In this document: one piece after another, positions 51,679 through 59,769 of the stretch
How positions within the stretch are numbered: the first letter of the stretch is position 1
How the letters are laid out: each line of letters opens with the position of its first letter
Source of the DNA: Candidatus Obscuribacterales bacterium
Lineage (GTDB): Bacteria > Cyanobacteriota > Vampirovibrionia > Obscuribacterales > Obscuribacteraceae
Reading direction: 5' to 3'
Assembly: GCA_019750335.1 (NCBI GenBank)
Contig: JAIEOQ010000005.1
Coordinates: forward strand, 248,001-312,000
Length of the DNA stretch: 64,000 nt
Notes under the pieces: generated by a model
Databases searched by the model: none
What the model was told of the DNA's origin: nothing
What the model saw: the letters and a program-made list of their open reading frames with translations, nothing else
Translations under genes and position numbers: made by a program

Positions 51679-51703
51679 GGAACCAAATAGAAAAAGCCTG
51701 GTC
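51679..51703 (+). promoter_or_regulatory. ECF-type promoter, rightward of a divergent pair
   Basis: Perfect GGAAC-17-GTCT, ending 33 bases before the ATG at 51737. Confidence 0.8.
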
Positions 51704-51736
51704 TGGCAATAGGACGACCAAGGGGATAGAAATAAT

Positions 51737-52600
51737 ATGTTTTTGAAAAAGTTTTTGACATTGAGCGTTCTTTTGGCTCTTTGCGTGCCTACCGCTATTT
51801 CGGCAGAAGAGTCTGTCGTATCCGAACCTGCACAAAAGCCAGTTGCTAATTCTGTAAAGACCTCCCCGGAAGTGAGCAAGGGACAAATCGAGCATGCGGC
51901 GCAAAAACAAGAACAAGTCGACAAAGCGATGATTGAAGGTGTCAATCAAGTTGATGGGGTTGAAGTAGATCCTAAACTTTTTGAACAAGAAAAGAAAGGT
52001 TTTTCAATTGGTGATTTGAATCCAATTAAATGGATATTTAAACCAGTAATTGACATGCAAAAACAGATTGTTCATTTACAAAAGCAAATTATGCGCTTAG
52101 AAGCGCCGATTGCCAGCCTGCAAAAACCGATGGTTGGTTTGCGTCAAGATATGGTCGGTGTTAGTAATCAAATGGAAGTGATGCATGGTGATATCAATAA
52201 TATTCATGGTGGCATGACTTCTGTAGATAAACGTTTGAGTCACGTTGAGCAGCAATTGGACAAGATTTATACGCCGGTTGCCGAATTGAAAAATCCGGTT
52301 ATTCAGCTGCAAAAGCCGGTGACTGGTGTTGGTAATCAGCTGACCACCTTGAAAAAAGATTTGAAAGAGTTGAAAGATGTAGTCAGTTTAACGACTACAC
52401 TAATTCTTATTGCTGTAATAGCTGTCGGGTTTTTGATTGTAGTTGGTACTCCAGTTGCTGCTCTGTTTGCTTGGCGCCACAGAAGAACGATTATGGAAAA
52501 ACTGGGAGAGGATACTAGCGGTAAAGCTGAGCCTCTTGCTGAAACCGAGAGTGACAAGAATAAGGTTAGACCGATAAAAAAATTGGCATCTAATGAGTAA
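51737..52600 (+). CDS. exported coiled-coil protein with one membrane segment, function unknown
   Basis: The 287-residue protein has a signal peptide (FLKKFLTLSVLLALCVPTAISA), a coiled-coil region (about 100-205) containing repeats such as 'IASLQKPMVGLRQDMVGVSNQM' and 'VIQLQKPVTGVGNQLTTLK', a membrane helix ('TLILIAVIAVGFLIVVGTPVAALFAW', about 218-243) and a charged cytoplasmic tail. It is therefore an envelope protein with the coiled coil outside. It is transcribed from an ECF promoter together with the second hemerythrin gene. No family is recognised. Confidence 0.75.
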   Translation: MFLKKFLTLSVLLALCVPTAISAEESVVSEPAQKPVANSVKTSPEVSKGQIEHAAQKQEQVDKAMIEGVNQVDGVEVDPKLFEQEKKGFSIGDLNPIKWIFKPVIDMQKQIVHLQKQIMRLEAPIASLQKPMVGLRQDMVGVSNQMEVMHGDINNIHGGMTSVDKRLSHVEQQLDKIYTPVAELKNPVIQLQKPVTGVGNQLTTLKKDLKELKDVVSLTTTLILIAVIAVGFLIVVGTPVAALFAWRHRRTIMEKLGEDTSGKAEPLAETESDKNKVRPIKKLASNE

Positions 52601-52619
52601 AATCAAAGGAGTGAAATCA

Positions 52620-53258
52620 ATGGATTTAAATATCAGAAGTTTGTTCGGCGGTAACAACGAAGAACTAAGTGAAGATGAAATCAACGCCGAAGTCCTGCTT
52701 AAAGCTGATCACCGTAAGGTTGAAGCCCTTTTCAAAGAGTATGAAGAAGGTAGTAAACAAAGACAATCCATAAAAGAGCAAGTAATTAAAGAGTTGACAA
52801 TCCATGCTCAAGTGGAAGAAGAGATAATCTATCCGGCTTTAGATAAGATCAATCATGAAGGCGCCGGTGAAGCTAAAGAAGAGCATCATGTTGTGAAAGT
52901 GCTATTAGTTGAACTTGAATCTATGCCTGCCGGGTCTGATGAAACCAAGGCAAAGATGAAAGTTCTTGGTGAGATTGTCAAACATCACGTTAAAGAAGAA
53001 GAACATGAGCTGTTTCCGGAGATGAATAGATCGGATGTTGACATGGATGCTCTTGGTCAAAAACTCAAAGCTCGCAAAGAAGAGCTTTTGCGCCAATATA
53101 AGCCAAGGAAACAACCAGCCAAAAAGACAACAGCAAATAAAGGCAAAGTAGTGCCAGCGCGTAAAGCGGCTGCAACTAAGAAAACTGCTAGTGCGGCTAA
53201 AACAAATAAACCAAAAACGAGAAGTCGTAAGGTTGTTGCACGCAAACGTGCCAGTTAG
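52620..53258 (+). CDS. hemerythrin HHE-domain protein with histone-H1-like basic tail
   Basis: The start at 52620 follows AAGGAG; the track's first nine codons overlap the preceding gene. Residues 20-150 form a hemerythrin-like domain ('LKADHRKVEALFKEY', 'LTIHAQVEEEIIYPAL', 'EEHHVVKVLLVEL', 'IVKHHVKEEEHELFPEM'). The last 50 residues are Lys/Ala/Arg/Thr-rich ('KQPAKKTTANKGKVVPARKAAATKKTASAAKT...'), like histone H1 or the tails of bacterial Ku and HU proteins. The protein may thus hold a di-iron site on DNA. It is the second gene of an ECF-driven operon. Confidence 0.9.
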   Translation: MDLNIRSLFGGNNEELSEDEINAEVLLKADHRKVEALFKEYEEGSKQRQSIKEQVIKELTIHAQVEEEIIYPALDKINHEGAGEAKEEHHVVKVLLVELESMPAGSDETKAKMKVLGEIVKHHVKEEEHELFPEMNRSDVDMDALGQKLKARKEELLRQYKPRKQPAKKTTANKGKVVPARKAAATKKTASAAKTNKPKTRSRKVVARKRAS

Positions 53259-53280
53259 TTAGATAAAAGATTAGGGGAAA

Positions 53281-53318
53281 GTAGACCGGAGAATACAGTT
53301 TCTCCGGTCTACTTATTA
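53281..53318 (+). terminator. intrinsic terminator after second hemerythrin gene
   Basis: GTAGACCGGAGAA and TTCTCCGGTCTAC form a 13-bp stem around a short loop, followed by ttatta. Confidence 0.8.
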
Positions 53319-53361
53319 GTAGGCAGGGGAACTTTATCGGGCTGATTTTACTCTCTGCATT

Positions 53362-55440
53362 ATGTTACATGAATACAAGCGTAAACGAAATTTTGCCAAT
53401 AAAGGTAAGAAAGCGGCGTTTCCCAAGCCTTTTGCCCCGATGTTGGCGAAGTTAGTCAAAACTCCATTTACAAAACCAGATTGGATTTTTGAGCCTAAGT
53501 TAGATGGTATACGAGCTTTATCCTACATTCAAAATGGAAAAGCGAACATGCTTTCGCGCCGCGGGCTTAATCTGAATCATCGTTATCCAGCCATTAACCA
53601 AGAGTTAGCGGATATGGATGAACGGCTGATTTTAGATGGTGAGATAGTGGCTCTCGATGCAGAAGGAAAACCTTCATTTCAGCTGCTGCAACAGCATGAC
53701 GAGCTGTCCGCTACTGCTGCAAAAAAAGTTCAAATTATCTATTACGTTTTTGACATTCTTTATTACAAAGACCGTGATTTGCGTGGGTTATCCCTTAATG
53801 ACAGACAGAATGTGCTGCGTCATGTTCTTTCTTCAGGTGAAAGCGTCAAAGTTGTTGAAAGTCTGAATTGCGATGGCAAACAAGCTTTTCAAATCTGCTT
53901 GGATAAAGGTCTTGAAGGAATAGTGGCAAAATATGCTCAAGGGATCTATGAGCCCGGCAGACGTTCGGAAAATTGGTTGAAAGTAAAAGTAACACAAAGT
54001 GCCGAGTTTATAATTTGTGGCTATAACCCCGGTACTGGGTCCCGCAAAAGCACGTTTGGTTCACTTTTGCTTGGTTATTATGACAATAGCGGTGAGCTGA
54101 TTTATGCCGGTAACGTCGGTACTGGTTTCAACGCACAGCTTTTAGCAAAGTTGAAAAAGCTGATGAAACCGCTTGAGCGTAAAACCTCGCCATTTAAGGA
54201 AAAAGTACCTAATGGCCGATTGGTTACTTGGCTTACGCCGGAGCTGGTTGCTGAGATCAAATATGCAGAGATAACCCAAGACAAAAAATTGCGTGTTCCT
54301 GTTTTTATGCGGTTACGCGAAGATATAGATCTTCATCAAACCGGACCGACACCGGTGGTGAAGGCGGTACCAGCTACAGTTGCTCAAAGTATTGAAGAGC
54401 CGAAAACGGATGAGCTGATTCGCACACATTTACTTGATCAAAGTGAAAACGTAAATTTACTTGTGGCTGGTAACTCAATTAAAATCACCAATTTGGATAA
54501 AATTCTCTGGCCGGGAAATACAAAAACCGGACCACTGACAAAACGTGATTATCTTCTGTATTTGTTAGATATGGCGCCGATTTTATTACCCCATCTGAAA
54601 GACCGTCCAATCACCTTAATTCGTTATCCCAGCGGTTTGAGCGGACAGCGCTTTTTTCAAAAACATTGGAATCAGAATCGACCGTCATTTGTTGATACAG
54701 TCGAATATTATTCTGAGCATAATGATACTGACGAAGAGTATCTTATTTGTAATAATCTTTCGACTTTATTATGGTTCGGACAAATGTCCTCGTTAGAGTT
54801 ACATACGGCTCACAGTCGAGTAAACCCTGAGCCAGACTTAAACCATCCGGACTTTATTGTTTTTGATTTGGATCCTTATGTTTATAGCGGTAAAGAAGCT
54901 AAAGGTGCAGAGCCGGAGCTTAACAGCAAAGGCTTTGCCAAAGTGAAAAAAGTTGCGTTTTGGCTTAAAGAGGTCTTGGATCAAATCGGGATTAAGTCCT
55001 ATCTTAAAACATCAGGCCGTACCGGATTGCACATTTATATTCCGATTGTGCGCAATGTCGAATATGAAAGAATAAGAGCCGTAGCGCGCATATTAGGCGA
55101 ATATCTTGTTTCAGCTCATGGTGCGGATATTACTGTGGAGTGGGCTGTATCCAAGCGAACCGGTAAAATATTTTTTGATTACAATATGAATGCTAGAGGC
55201 AAGACTTTGGCTTGTCCTTATTCACCACGCAGCACAGCTGAAGCTTGTGTTTCAGCGCCAATTGAGTGGAGCGAATTGAGCGATATTTATCCGGATGATT
55301 TTACGATAACAAATATGTTTGAGCGAATTGCCGAAAAAGGCGACTTGTGGTCGGATATTCTGGACAACAAAAATGACTTGCACGTTTTACTTTCAAGCAA
55401 GAAAATGAATATTCTCAATCTTGTACCAAAAAAGACATAG
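53362..55440 (+). CDS. ligD: end-joining DNA ligase LigD, ligase-polymerase form
   Basis: The 692-residue protein has an N-terminal ATP-dependent ligase domain with 'EPKLDGIRAL' (Lys46 is the AMP acceptor), 'LDGEIVALD' and 'GLEGIVAKY', an OB-fold, and then the primase-type polymerase domain ('LTKRDYLLYLLDMAPILLPHLKDRPITLIRYPSG', 'IVFDLDPY' metal site, 'SYLKTSGRTGLHIYIPI'). The phosphoesterase domain found in many LigD proteins is missing. It works with Ku in non-homologous end joining; the ku gene is convergent, three bases away. GGAAC at 53328 has no matching -10, so no ECF promoter is claimed. Confidence 0.95.
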   Translation: MLHEYKRKRNFANKGKKAAFPKPFAPMLAKLVKTPFTKPDWIFEPKLDGIRALSYIQNGKANMLSRRGLNLNHRYPAINQELADMDERLILDGEIVALDAEGKPSFQLLQQHDELSATAAKKVQIIYYVFDILYYKDRDLRGLSLNDRQNVLRHVLSSGESVKVVESLNCDGKQAFQICLDKGLEGIVAKYAQGIYEPGRRSENWLKVKVTQSAEFIICGYNPGTGSRKSTFGSLLLGYYDNSGELIYAGNVGTGFNAQLLAKLKKLMKPLERKTSPFKEKVPNGRLVTWLTPELVAEIKYAEITQDKKLRVPVFMRLREDIDLHQTGPTPVVKAVPATVAQSIEEPKTDELIRTHLLDQSENVNLLVAGNSIKITNLDKILWPGNTKTGPLTKRDYLLYLLDMAPILLPHLKDRPITLIRYPSGLSGQRFFQKHWNQNRPSFVDTVEYYSEHNDTDEEYLICNNLSTLLWFGQMSSLELHTAHSRVNPEPDLNHPDFIVFDLDPYVYSGKEAKGAEPELNSKGFAKVKKVAFWLKEVLDQIGIKSYLKTSGRTGLHIYIPIVRNVEYERIRAVARILGEYLVSAHGADITVEWAVSKRTGKIFFDYNMNARGKTLACPYSPRSTAEACVSAPIEWSELSDIYPDDFTITNMFERIAEKGDLWSDILDNKNDLHVLLSSKKMNILNLVPKKT

Positions 55441-55443
55441 ACG

Positions 55444-56325
55444 TTAAGCGGCCCCTCTTTTACGAGAGGTTGCTTTCTTAGTCTTAGCCGCACTGCGCCG
55501 AGTTGCGGGTTTCTTTGCTTTTGTTGTTTTACGAGCTGTTTTTGGTTTGCCTTTGGCTTGAACTATGCTTGCTTTTAAGGCGTCCATCAGGTCTACAACT
55601 TTGCCGGAAGATTTCGGACGTTCAGCTGTCGGCAATCCTTCGGTTTTGCCTTCTATAACTTGAGCAAGAGCTTCTCGATAATGGTCCGTGTATTCAGTCG
55701 GATCAAAAGGTTTTGTCATCATATCAATCAAGCTGCGTGCCATATCCAGCTCTTGCTTAGATAATTTAGTATGGGACAACTTTTTTTCTTGTTTTTTGTT
55801 GTGGACGTCAATACGAATTTCATCCGGATAATATAAAGTTGAAAGAATCAACAGGTCGCCTAAAGGGCGTAAAAGACACAATCTTTCTTTTGTGCGTAAA
55901 GCAACAGTAGCAACACCGGTCATACCTTTTTCTTGCAAAGCTTGTAAAAATAAAGCAAAGGGTCTGGCTCCCGCTTGATCGACCTCCAATAGATATGATT
56001 TTTCAAAATAGATTGGATCTATTTCGGATTCGGAAGCGAAGGACGATACTGAAATTACTTCTTTGCTCGGCAGCGGCAGGTTTTCCATATCTTCAGCGCT
56101 AATAGCTACATACTGTCCTTTGGCGTATTCGTAACCTTTCTCTATTTCATCCCAACTTATTTCTCGGTCACAGCTTGGGCACCAGCGAACTTCTTTTATG
56201 CGATTCTTGCATTTATTGTGAATTTGATGAAAAGCAATGGATTTATTTTCAGTAGCGGCATACAACCGGACCGGAATACTGACCATTCCAAAACCAATTA
56301 TGCCAGTCCACATAGACCGTGCCAT
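55444..56325 (-). CDS. ku: Ku DNA-end-binding protein
   Basis: The 293-residue protein begins 'ARSMWTGIIGFGMVSIPVRLYAATENKSIAFHQIHNKCKNRIKEVRWCPSCDREISWDEIEKGYEYAKGQYV', the standard bacterial Ku core. It ends in a lysine/alanine-rich tail ('KTARKTTKAKKPATRRSAAKTKKATSRKRGAA'), like that of other Ku proteins where it helps DNA binding. It threads onto double-strand ends and recruits LigD. A perfect ECF promoter ends 31 bases before the start, so end joining appears to be part of the stress response. Confidence 0.97.
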   Translation of the reverse strand: MARSMWTGIIGFGMVSIPVRLYAATENKSIAFHQIHNKCKNRIKEVRWCPSCDREISWDEIEKGYEYAKGQYVAISAEDMENLPLPSKEVISVSSFASESEIDPIYFEKSYLLEVDQAGARPFALFLQALQEKGMTGVATVALRTKERLCLLRPLGDLLILSTLYYPDEIRIDVHNKKQEKKLSHTKLSKQELDMARSLIDMMTKPFDPTEYTDHYREALAQVIEGKTEGLPTAERPKSSGKVVDLMDALKASIVQAKGKPKTARKTTKAKKPATRRSAAKTKKATSRKRGAA

Positions 56326-56355
56326 AGTTTGTCCCTCGCTTGTGTTTTCAAGAAA

Positions 56356-56380
56356 GACCGAAAGTTGGAGGTTAAGTTCC
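56356..56380 (-). promoter_or_regulatory. ECF-type promoter, ku
   Basis: Minus strand perfect GGAAC-17-GTCT, 31 bases before the ku ATG; divergent with the next promoter. Confidence 0.8.
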
Positions 56381-56393
56381 GTCGGTTAGTCCT

Positions 56394-56418
56394 GGAACTG
56401 TAATTTAAGATCGTCGTC
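56394..56418 (+). promoter_or_regulatory. ECF-type promoter, 61-aa protein gene
   Basis: Perfect GGAAC-17-GTCC, ending 31 bases before the ATG at 56450. Confidence 0.8.
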
Positions 56419-56449
56419 CAAAAACGAAAGAAAAATCGGAGGAAAAAAT

Positions 56450-56635
56450 ATGCCTAGAGGAAGCAAAGATAAATATACCGATAAACAAAAGCGCATGGCT
56501 GAACATATTGAAGAAAGCTATGAAGATAAAGGTGTCAGTACTAAAGAAGCTGAACGCCGGGCTTGGGCCACTGTAAATAAAGAAACCGGCGGTGGTAAGA
56601 AAAAGGGCGGGAGCGGTCGAAAAAAATCGACTTAG
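56450..56635 (+). CDS. small basic stress-type protein (plasmid-stabilisation-protein-like)
   Basis: The 61 residues 'MPRGSKDKYTDKQKRMAEHIEESYEDKGVSTKEAERRAWATVNKETGGG...' resemble a widespread small family often labelled plasmid stabilisation protein, without known activity. It is very hydrophilic with a Gly/Lys tail ('KKKGGSGRKKST') and has a strong CGGAGG ribosome site. It is divergent from ku, each with its own ECF promoter, which suggests a role in the same stress response. Confidence 0.85.
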   Translation: MPRGSKDKYTDKQKRMAEHIEESYEDKGVSTKEAERRAWATVNKETGGGKKKGGSGRKKST

Positions 56636-56678
56636 AAAAAGGAGAGAGGCTCGATCATTCGAGCCTCTCTCCTTTTTG
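56636..56678. terminator. bidirectional terminator
   Basis: AAAAAGGAGAGAGGCTCGA and TCGAGCCTCTCTCCTTTTT form an almost perfect stem between the convergent genes. Confidence 0.95.
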
Positions 56679-58466
56679 TTAACGAATGTGGAATATACTC
56701 CGCCACATCTGAGTTAGTGAGTTGAGCAATGGTTGCGGAGTATCCGGATCACCTTTAAGCATAGAGCTGGTGAATGCTTGTGCTTGGTCTACACTGATAT
56801 GAGGAGGCAAGGGAGGAATATTCGGATCGCAGTGCACATCAACAACTACCGGTCGATCACAGACTACGGCTGCATTCAAGACTGGCATCATATCTTCTAT
56901 GCTGGCAATAGTCAGTCCGCGCAAACCGATTGATTCGGCATAATTAGCGTAGGAGAAATCAGGAATATTTTGCGAGGCTTCAAATTTGGGATCCCCTTCC
57001 ATTACCCGCATTTCCCAAGTGACGAAATTAAGGTCGCGATTATTCAAAACTACGACCATCAAGCGTGGATCTCTCCATTCTTTCCAATATTTACTGATGG
57101 TGATTAGCTCGTTATTGCCGCTCATCTGCATGGCTCCGTCGCCGACTAAAGCAATTGCCGGTCTGTCCGGAAAAGCAAATTTAGCGGCGATAGCGTAAGG
57201 AACGGCGCAGCCCATTGAAGCTAAACCGCCTGAAACCGAGGCCATCATTCCACGCTTTATTTTGATATTGCGGGCATACCATACGGTGGAAGTGCCTGAA
57301 TCGGCGCTGATGATTGAACGGTGAGGCAGCATTGTCGAGAGTTCGGAAAATACTCTTTGTGGGTTAAGCGGATCGGCTGGATCTTGAGCTCGTGCGTCAA
57401 CTACTTTCCACCAGTGGCTTACCCAACCTTCAATTTTAGTTCGCCAGCTGCGATCTGTTTTCATTTGCAAAAGAGGGAGAAGAGCGCGTAAAGTTTCACC
57501 GCTGTCTCCCTGAAGGCTGGCGTCCATCGGGAAACGCAAACTTAAGTTGCGTCCGTCAATGTCTATTTGTACACCTTTAGCTTGCCCTTCTTTAGGCAAG
57601 AATTCAGCATAGGGAAAGTTAGAACCGATCATCAAAAGAGTGTCGCACTCGCTCATCATTTTTTGTGTGGCTTCAGTACCAAGCATGCCGATTGAGCCGG
57701 TAACAAAAGAGAGCTCGTCGGGCAATGCCGCTTTTCCCAGTAATGCTTTGGCAACACCGGCGCCCAAGATATTTGCTATTTGAATTATTTCTTCGCTGGC
57801 GGCTAATGCTCCGGCGCCAACTAAAATTGCTACTTTCGTACCCTGATTGAGGATATCGGCAGCATGTTGCAAGTCGACATCTGTCGGCAACATTCGTGGA
57901 CGTGAATAACCGATACCGGAAAATGTTTTACCATGTTCTCTTTTCGGCTCAGCTTCGGCCGGCTCCGACTGTATATCATGTGGCAGGATTAAGCAGGTAA
58001 CTGTTCTTTCAGCAAGTGCAATTCGTAAAGAGCGATCGAGCAAATGTCTGATTTGTGCCGATGTAGTTGCTGTATTTACATATTCATGAGCTACATCATG
58101 AAAGAGCACTTGTAAGTCGACATCTTGAATATAGCTGGCACCGATGGCGCTACGCTGTTGCTGCCCGATAATAGCCAGGACTGGTTGATGATCCATTTTG
58201 GCATCATAAAGACCGTTTAAAAGCTGTATCGCCCCGGGTCCGGATGTCGCTAGGCAAACGCCGACATCGCCGGTGAATTTTGCATGAGCGCAAGCCATAA
58301 ATGCCGCCATAGCTTCGTGGCGAACTTGTACGAAATCGATAGCTTCATCTGCTCGATTTAACGCTGATATTAACGGATTGATGCCGTCGCCAGGATAACC
58401 GTAAATTCGATTAACTCCCCAATCGGTAAGGCGCTCCACAATAAAATCACTTACTTGGTAAGTCAT
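56679..58466 (-). CDS. thiamine-diphosphate enzyme, pyruvate oxidase/pyruvate:quinone dehydrogenase-like
   Basis: The 595-residue protein has the three domains of the acetolactate-synthase/pyruvate-oxidase family: 'YGYPGDGINPLISALNR...VRHEAMAAFMA' with the catalytic glutamate, a central nucleotide-binding domain ('VAILVGAGALAASEEII'), and the diphosphate/metal motif 'LVGDGAMQMSGNNELITISKYWKEW...VVLNN'. The overall pattern is closest to PoxB-like pyruvate dehydrogenases, which make acetate and CO2. The C-terminal membrane-binding segment of PoxB is not obvious. A one-mismatch ECF promoter ends 34 bases upstream; poxB is stress-sigma controlled in E. coli too. Confidence 0.88.
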   Translation of the reverse strand: MTYQVSDFIVERLTDWGVNRIYGYPGDGINPLISALNRADEAIDFVQVRHEAMAAFMACAHAKFTGDVGVCLATSGPGAIQLLNGLYDAKMDHQPVLAIIGQQQRSAIGASYIQDVDLQVLFHDVAHEYVNTATTSAQIRHLLDRSLRIALAERTVTCLILPHDIQSEPAEAEPKREHGKTFSGIGYSRPRMLPTDVDLQHAADILNQGTKVAILVGAGALAASEEIIQIANILGAGVAKALLGKAALPDELSFVTGSIGMLGTEATQKMMSECDTLLMIGSNFPYAEFLPKEGQAKGVQIDIDGRNLSLRFPMDASLQGDSGETLRALLPLLQMKTDRSWRTKIEGWVSHWWKVVDARAQDPADPLNPQRVFSELSTMLPHRSIISADSGTSTVWYARNIKIKRGMMASVSGGLASMGCAVPYAIAAKFAFPDRPAIALVGDGAMQMSGNNELITISKYWKEWRDPRLMVVVLNNRDLNFVTWEMRVMEGDPKFEASQNIPDFSYANYAESIGLRGLTIASIEDMMPVLNAAVVCDRPVVVDVHCDPNIPPLPPHISVDQAQAFTSSMLKGDPDTPQPLLNSLTQMWRSIFHIR

Positions 58467-58499
58467 AGTTTCCCCCAGCTTTTAACGATGTGTATGGGT

Positions 58500-58524
58500 G
58501 ACGATAAGCGGAGCAATAAGTTCA
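58500..58524 (-). promoter_or_regulatory. ECF-type promoter (one mismatch), thiamine-diphosphate enzyme gene
   Basis: Minus strand TGAAC-17-GTCA, 34 bases before the ATG at 58466. Confidence 0.6.
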
Positions 58525-58580
58525 GCTCGCTAGATTAATTCGATACATTCCGATACTGTGAATACTCTTAGGAAAGAAGC

Positions 58581-58605
58581 GGAACTTTCATCCGTGCCTG
58601 TAGTC
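58581..58605 (+). promoter_or_regulatory. ECF-type promoter, Gfo/Idh/MocA gene
   Basis: Perfect GGAAC-17-GTCT. It lies inside the track ORF (which starts at 58558), but exactly 30 bases before the ATG at 58636, so it decides that start. Confidence 0.8.
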
Positions 58606-58635
58606 TTGCCTGAAGATCAACAAAGGGGCAGGCTT

Positions 58636-59751
58636 ATGTTTAAGATGAACAAAAAAGTCCGTTATGCGGTTGCCGGCTTGGGACATATTGCTCAAGCTGC
58701 TGTTTTACCAGCGTTTAAGCATGCCGGAGAAAATTCAGAATTAACCACTTTACTGTCGGATGACCCGGTAAAGTTGCAAGAAGTGTCTAAACGTTATGAT
58801 GTCAAAAATACTTATTCTTACGATCAATATGATCAAGCCTTGAGCAGCGGAAATTTTGATGCGATATACATAGCGCTGCCTAACGATTTGCATAAAGATT
58901 TTACAGTGAAAGCGGCTAATAAAGGCATTCATGTTTTGTGTGAAAAGCCGATGGGCATCTCGGTTGAAGAATGCCTGGAGATGATTGATGCAGCCAAGAA
59001 TAACGATATTAGGCTGATGATTGCTTATCGACTTCATTTTGAAAGAGCGAATATGGAAGTCGTTAAATTGATTCAGTCCGGGCGTATCGGTAATCCGCGT
59101 ATATTCAACTCTTCGTTTACGATGCAAGTGCGTGAAAATAACATCCGCACCCAAAGAGAGCATGGCGGCGGTCCGCTTTACGATATTGGCATTTATTGCA
59201 TTAATGCTGCGCGCTATGTTTTTAAGGAAGAGCCGCTTGAAGTTACGGCACTATTTGCTCAAGGCAAAGACCCTCGCTTTAGTGAGGTTGAAGAAGCTGT
59301 TGGCGCAGTTCTGAAATTTCCCAATGAAAAAATTGCCAGCTTTGTTTGCAGCTTCGGTTCATTCGATGTTTCACGCTATGAAGTAATCGGTACTGAAGGA
59401 CGAGTAGCGGTTGAGCCGGCGTATGAATATGTCGGGGATCTTCAATATCAATTGACAACGAACGGTCATGAAGAAAAGCGTAAAGTGCCTAAGCATGATC
59501 AATTTGCTCCGGAGCTGCTTTATTTCTCGGACTGTGTGCTTAAGGTAGTTGAGCCTAGACCGTCTGGTTACGAAGGGCTGGCTGATTTACGTGTGATTGA
59601 AGCTATTCAAAAATCAGCTCAAACACATATGACTGTGGAAGTTGAACAAACTCCGGATTTAACAAGTAAACCGGATGAGTCCATGGTTATTGAAAAACCG
59701 GCGGTGGCAAAACCACCAATTGTTCATGCTAAATCAGGCTCAATCAGCTAA
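58636..59751 (+). CDS. Gfo/Idh/MocA-family oxidoreductase
   Basis: From ATG 58636 (AGGGG seven bases upstream and an ECF promoter 30 bases upstream) it has 371 residues; the track's GTG start adds 26 codons that contain the promoter. It shows the Rossmann motif 'RYAVAGLGHIAQAAVLPAFKHAG', 'IALPNDLHKDFTVKAANKGIHVLCEKPMGISVEE' with the catalytic lysine, and 'GGGPLYDIGIYCINAARYVF'. It resembles glucose-fructose oxidoreductase-like enzymes acting on sugars with NAD(P). The C-terminal 40 residues are a proline-rich extension. The nitroreductase gene follows 18 bases on. Confidence 0.9.
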   Translation: MFKMNKKVRYAVAGLGHIAQAAVLPAFKHAGENSELTTLLSDDPVKLQEVSKRYDVKNTYSYDQYDQALSSGNFDAIYIALPNDLHKDFTVKAANKGIHVLCEKPMGISVEECLEMIDAAKNNDIRLMIAYRLHFERANMEVVKLIQSGRIGNPRIFNSSFTMQVRENNIRTQREHGGGPLYDIGIYCINAARYVFKEEPLEVTALFAQGKDPRFSEVEEAVGAVLKFPNEKIASFVCSFGSFDVSRYEVIGTEGRVAVEPAYEYVGDLQYQLTTNGHEEKRKVPKHDQFAPELLYFSDCVLKVVEPRPSGYEGLADLRVIEAIQKSAQTHMTVEVEQTPDLTSKPDESMVIEKPAVAKPPIVHAKSGSIS

Positions 59752-59769
59752 GAGAATAAAGGAGGGATC

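Noticed and set aside
53328-53352. GGAAC upstream of ligD as another ECF promoter
   Set aside because: Seventeen bases later the sequence is ACT, not GTC, and the distance to the ATG does not fit the other sites.
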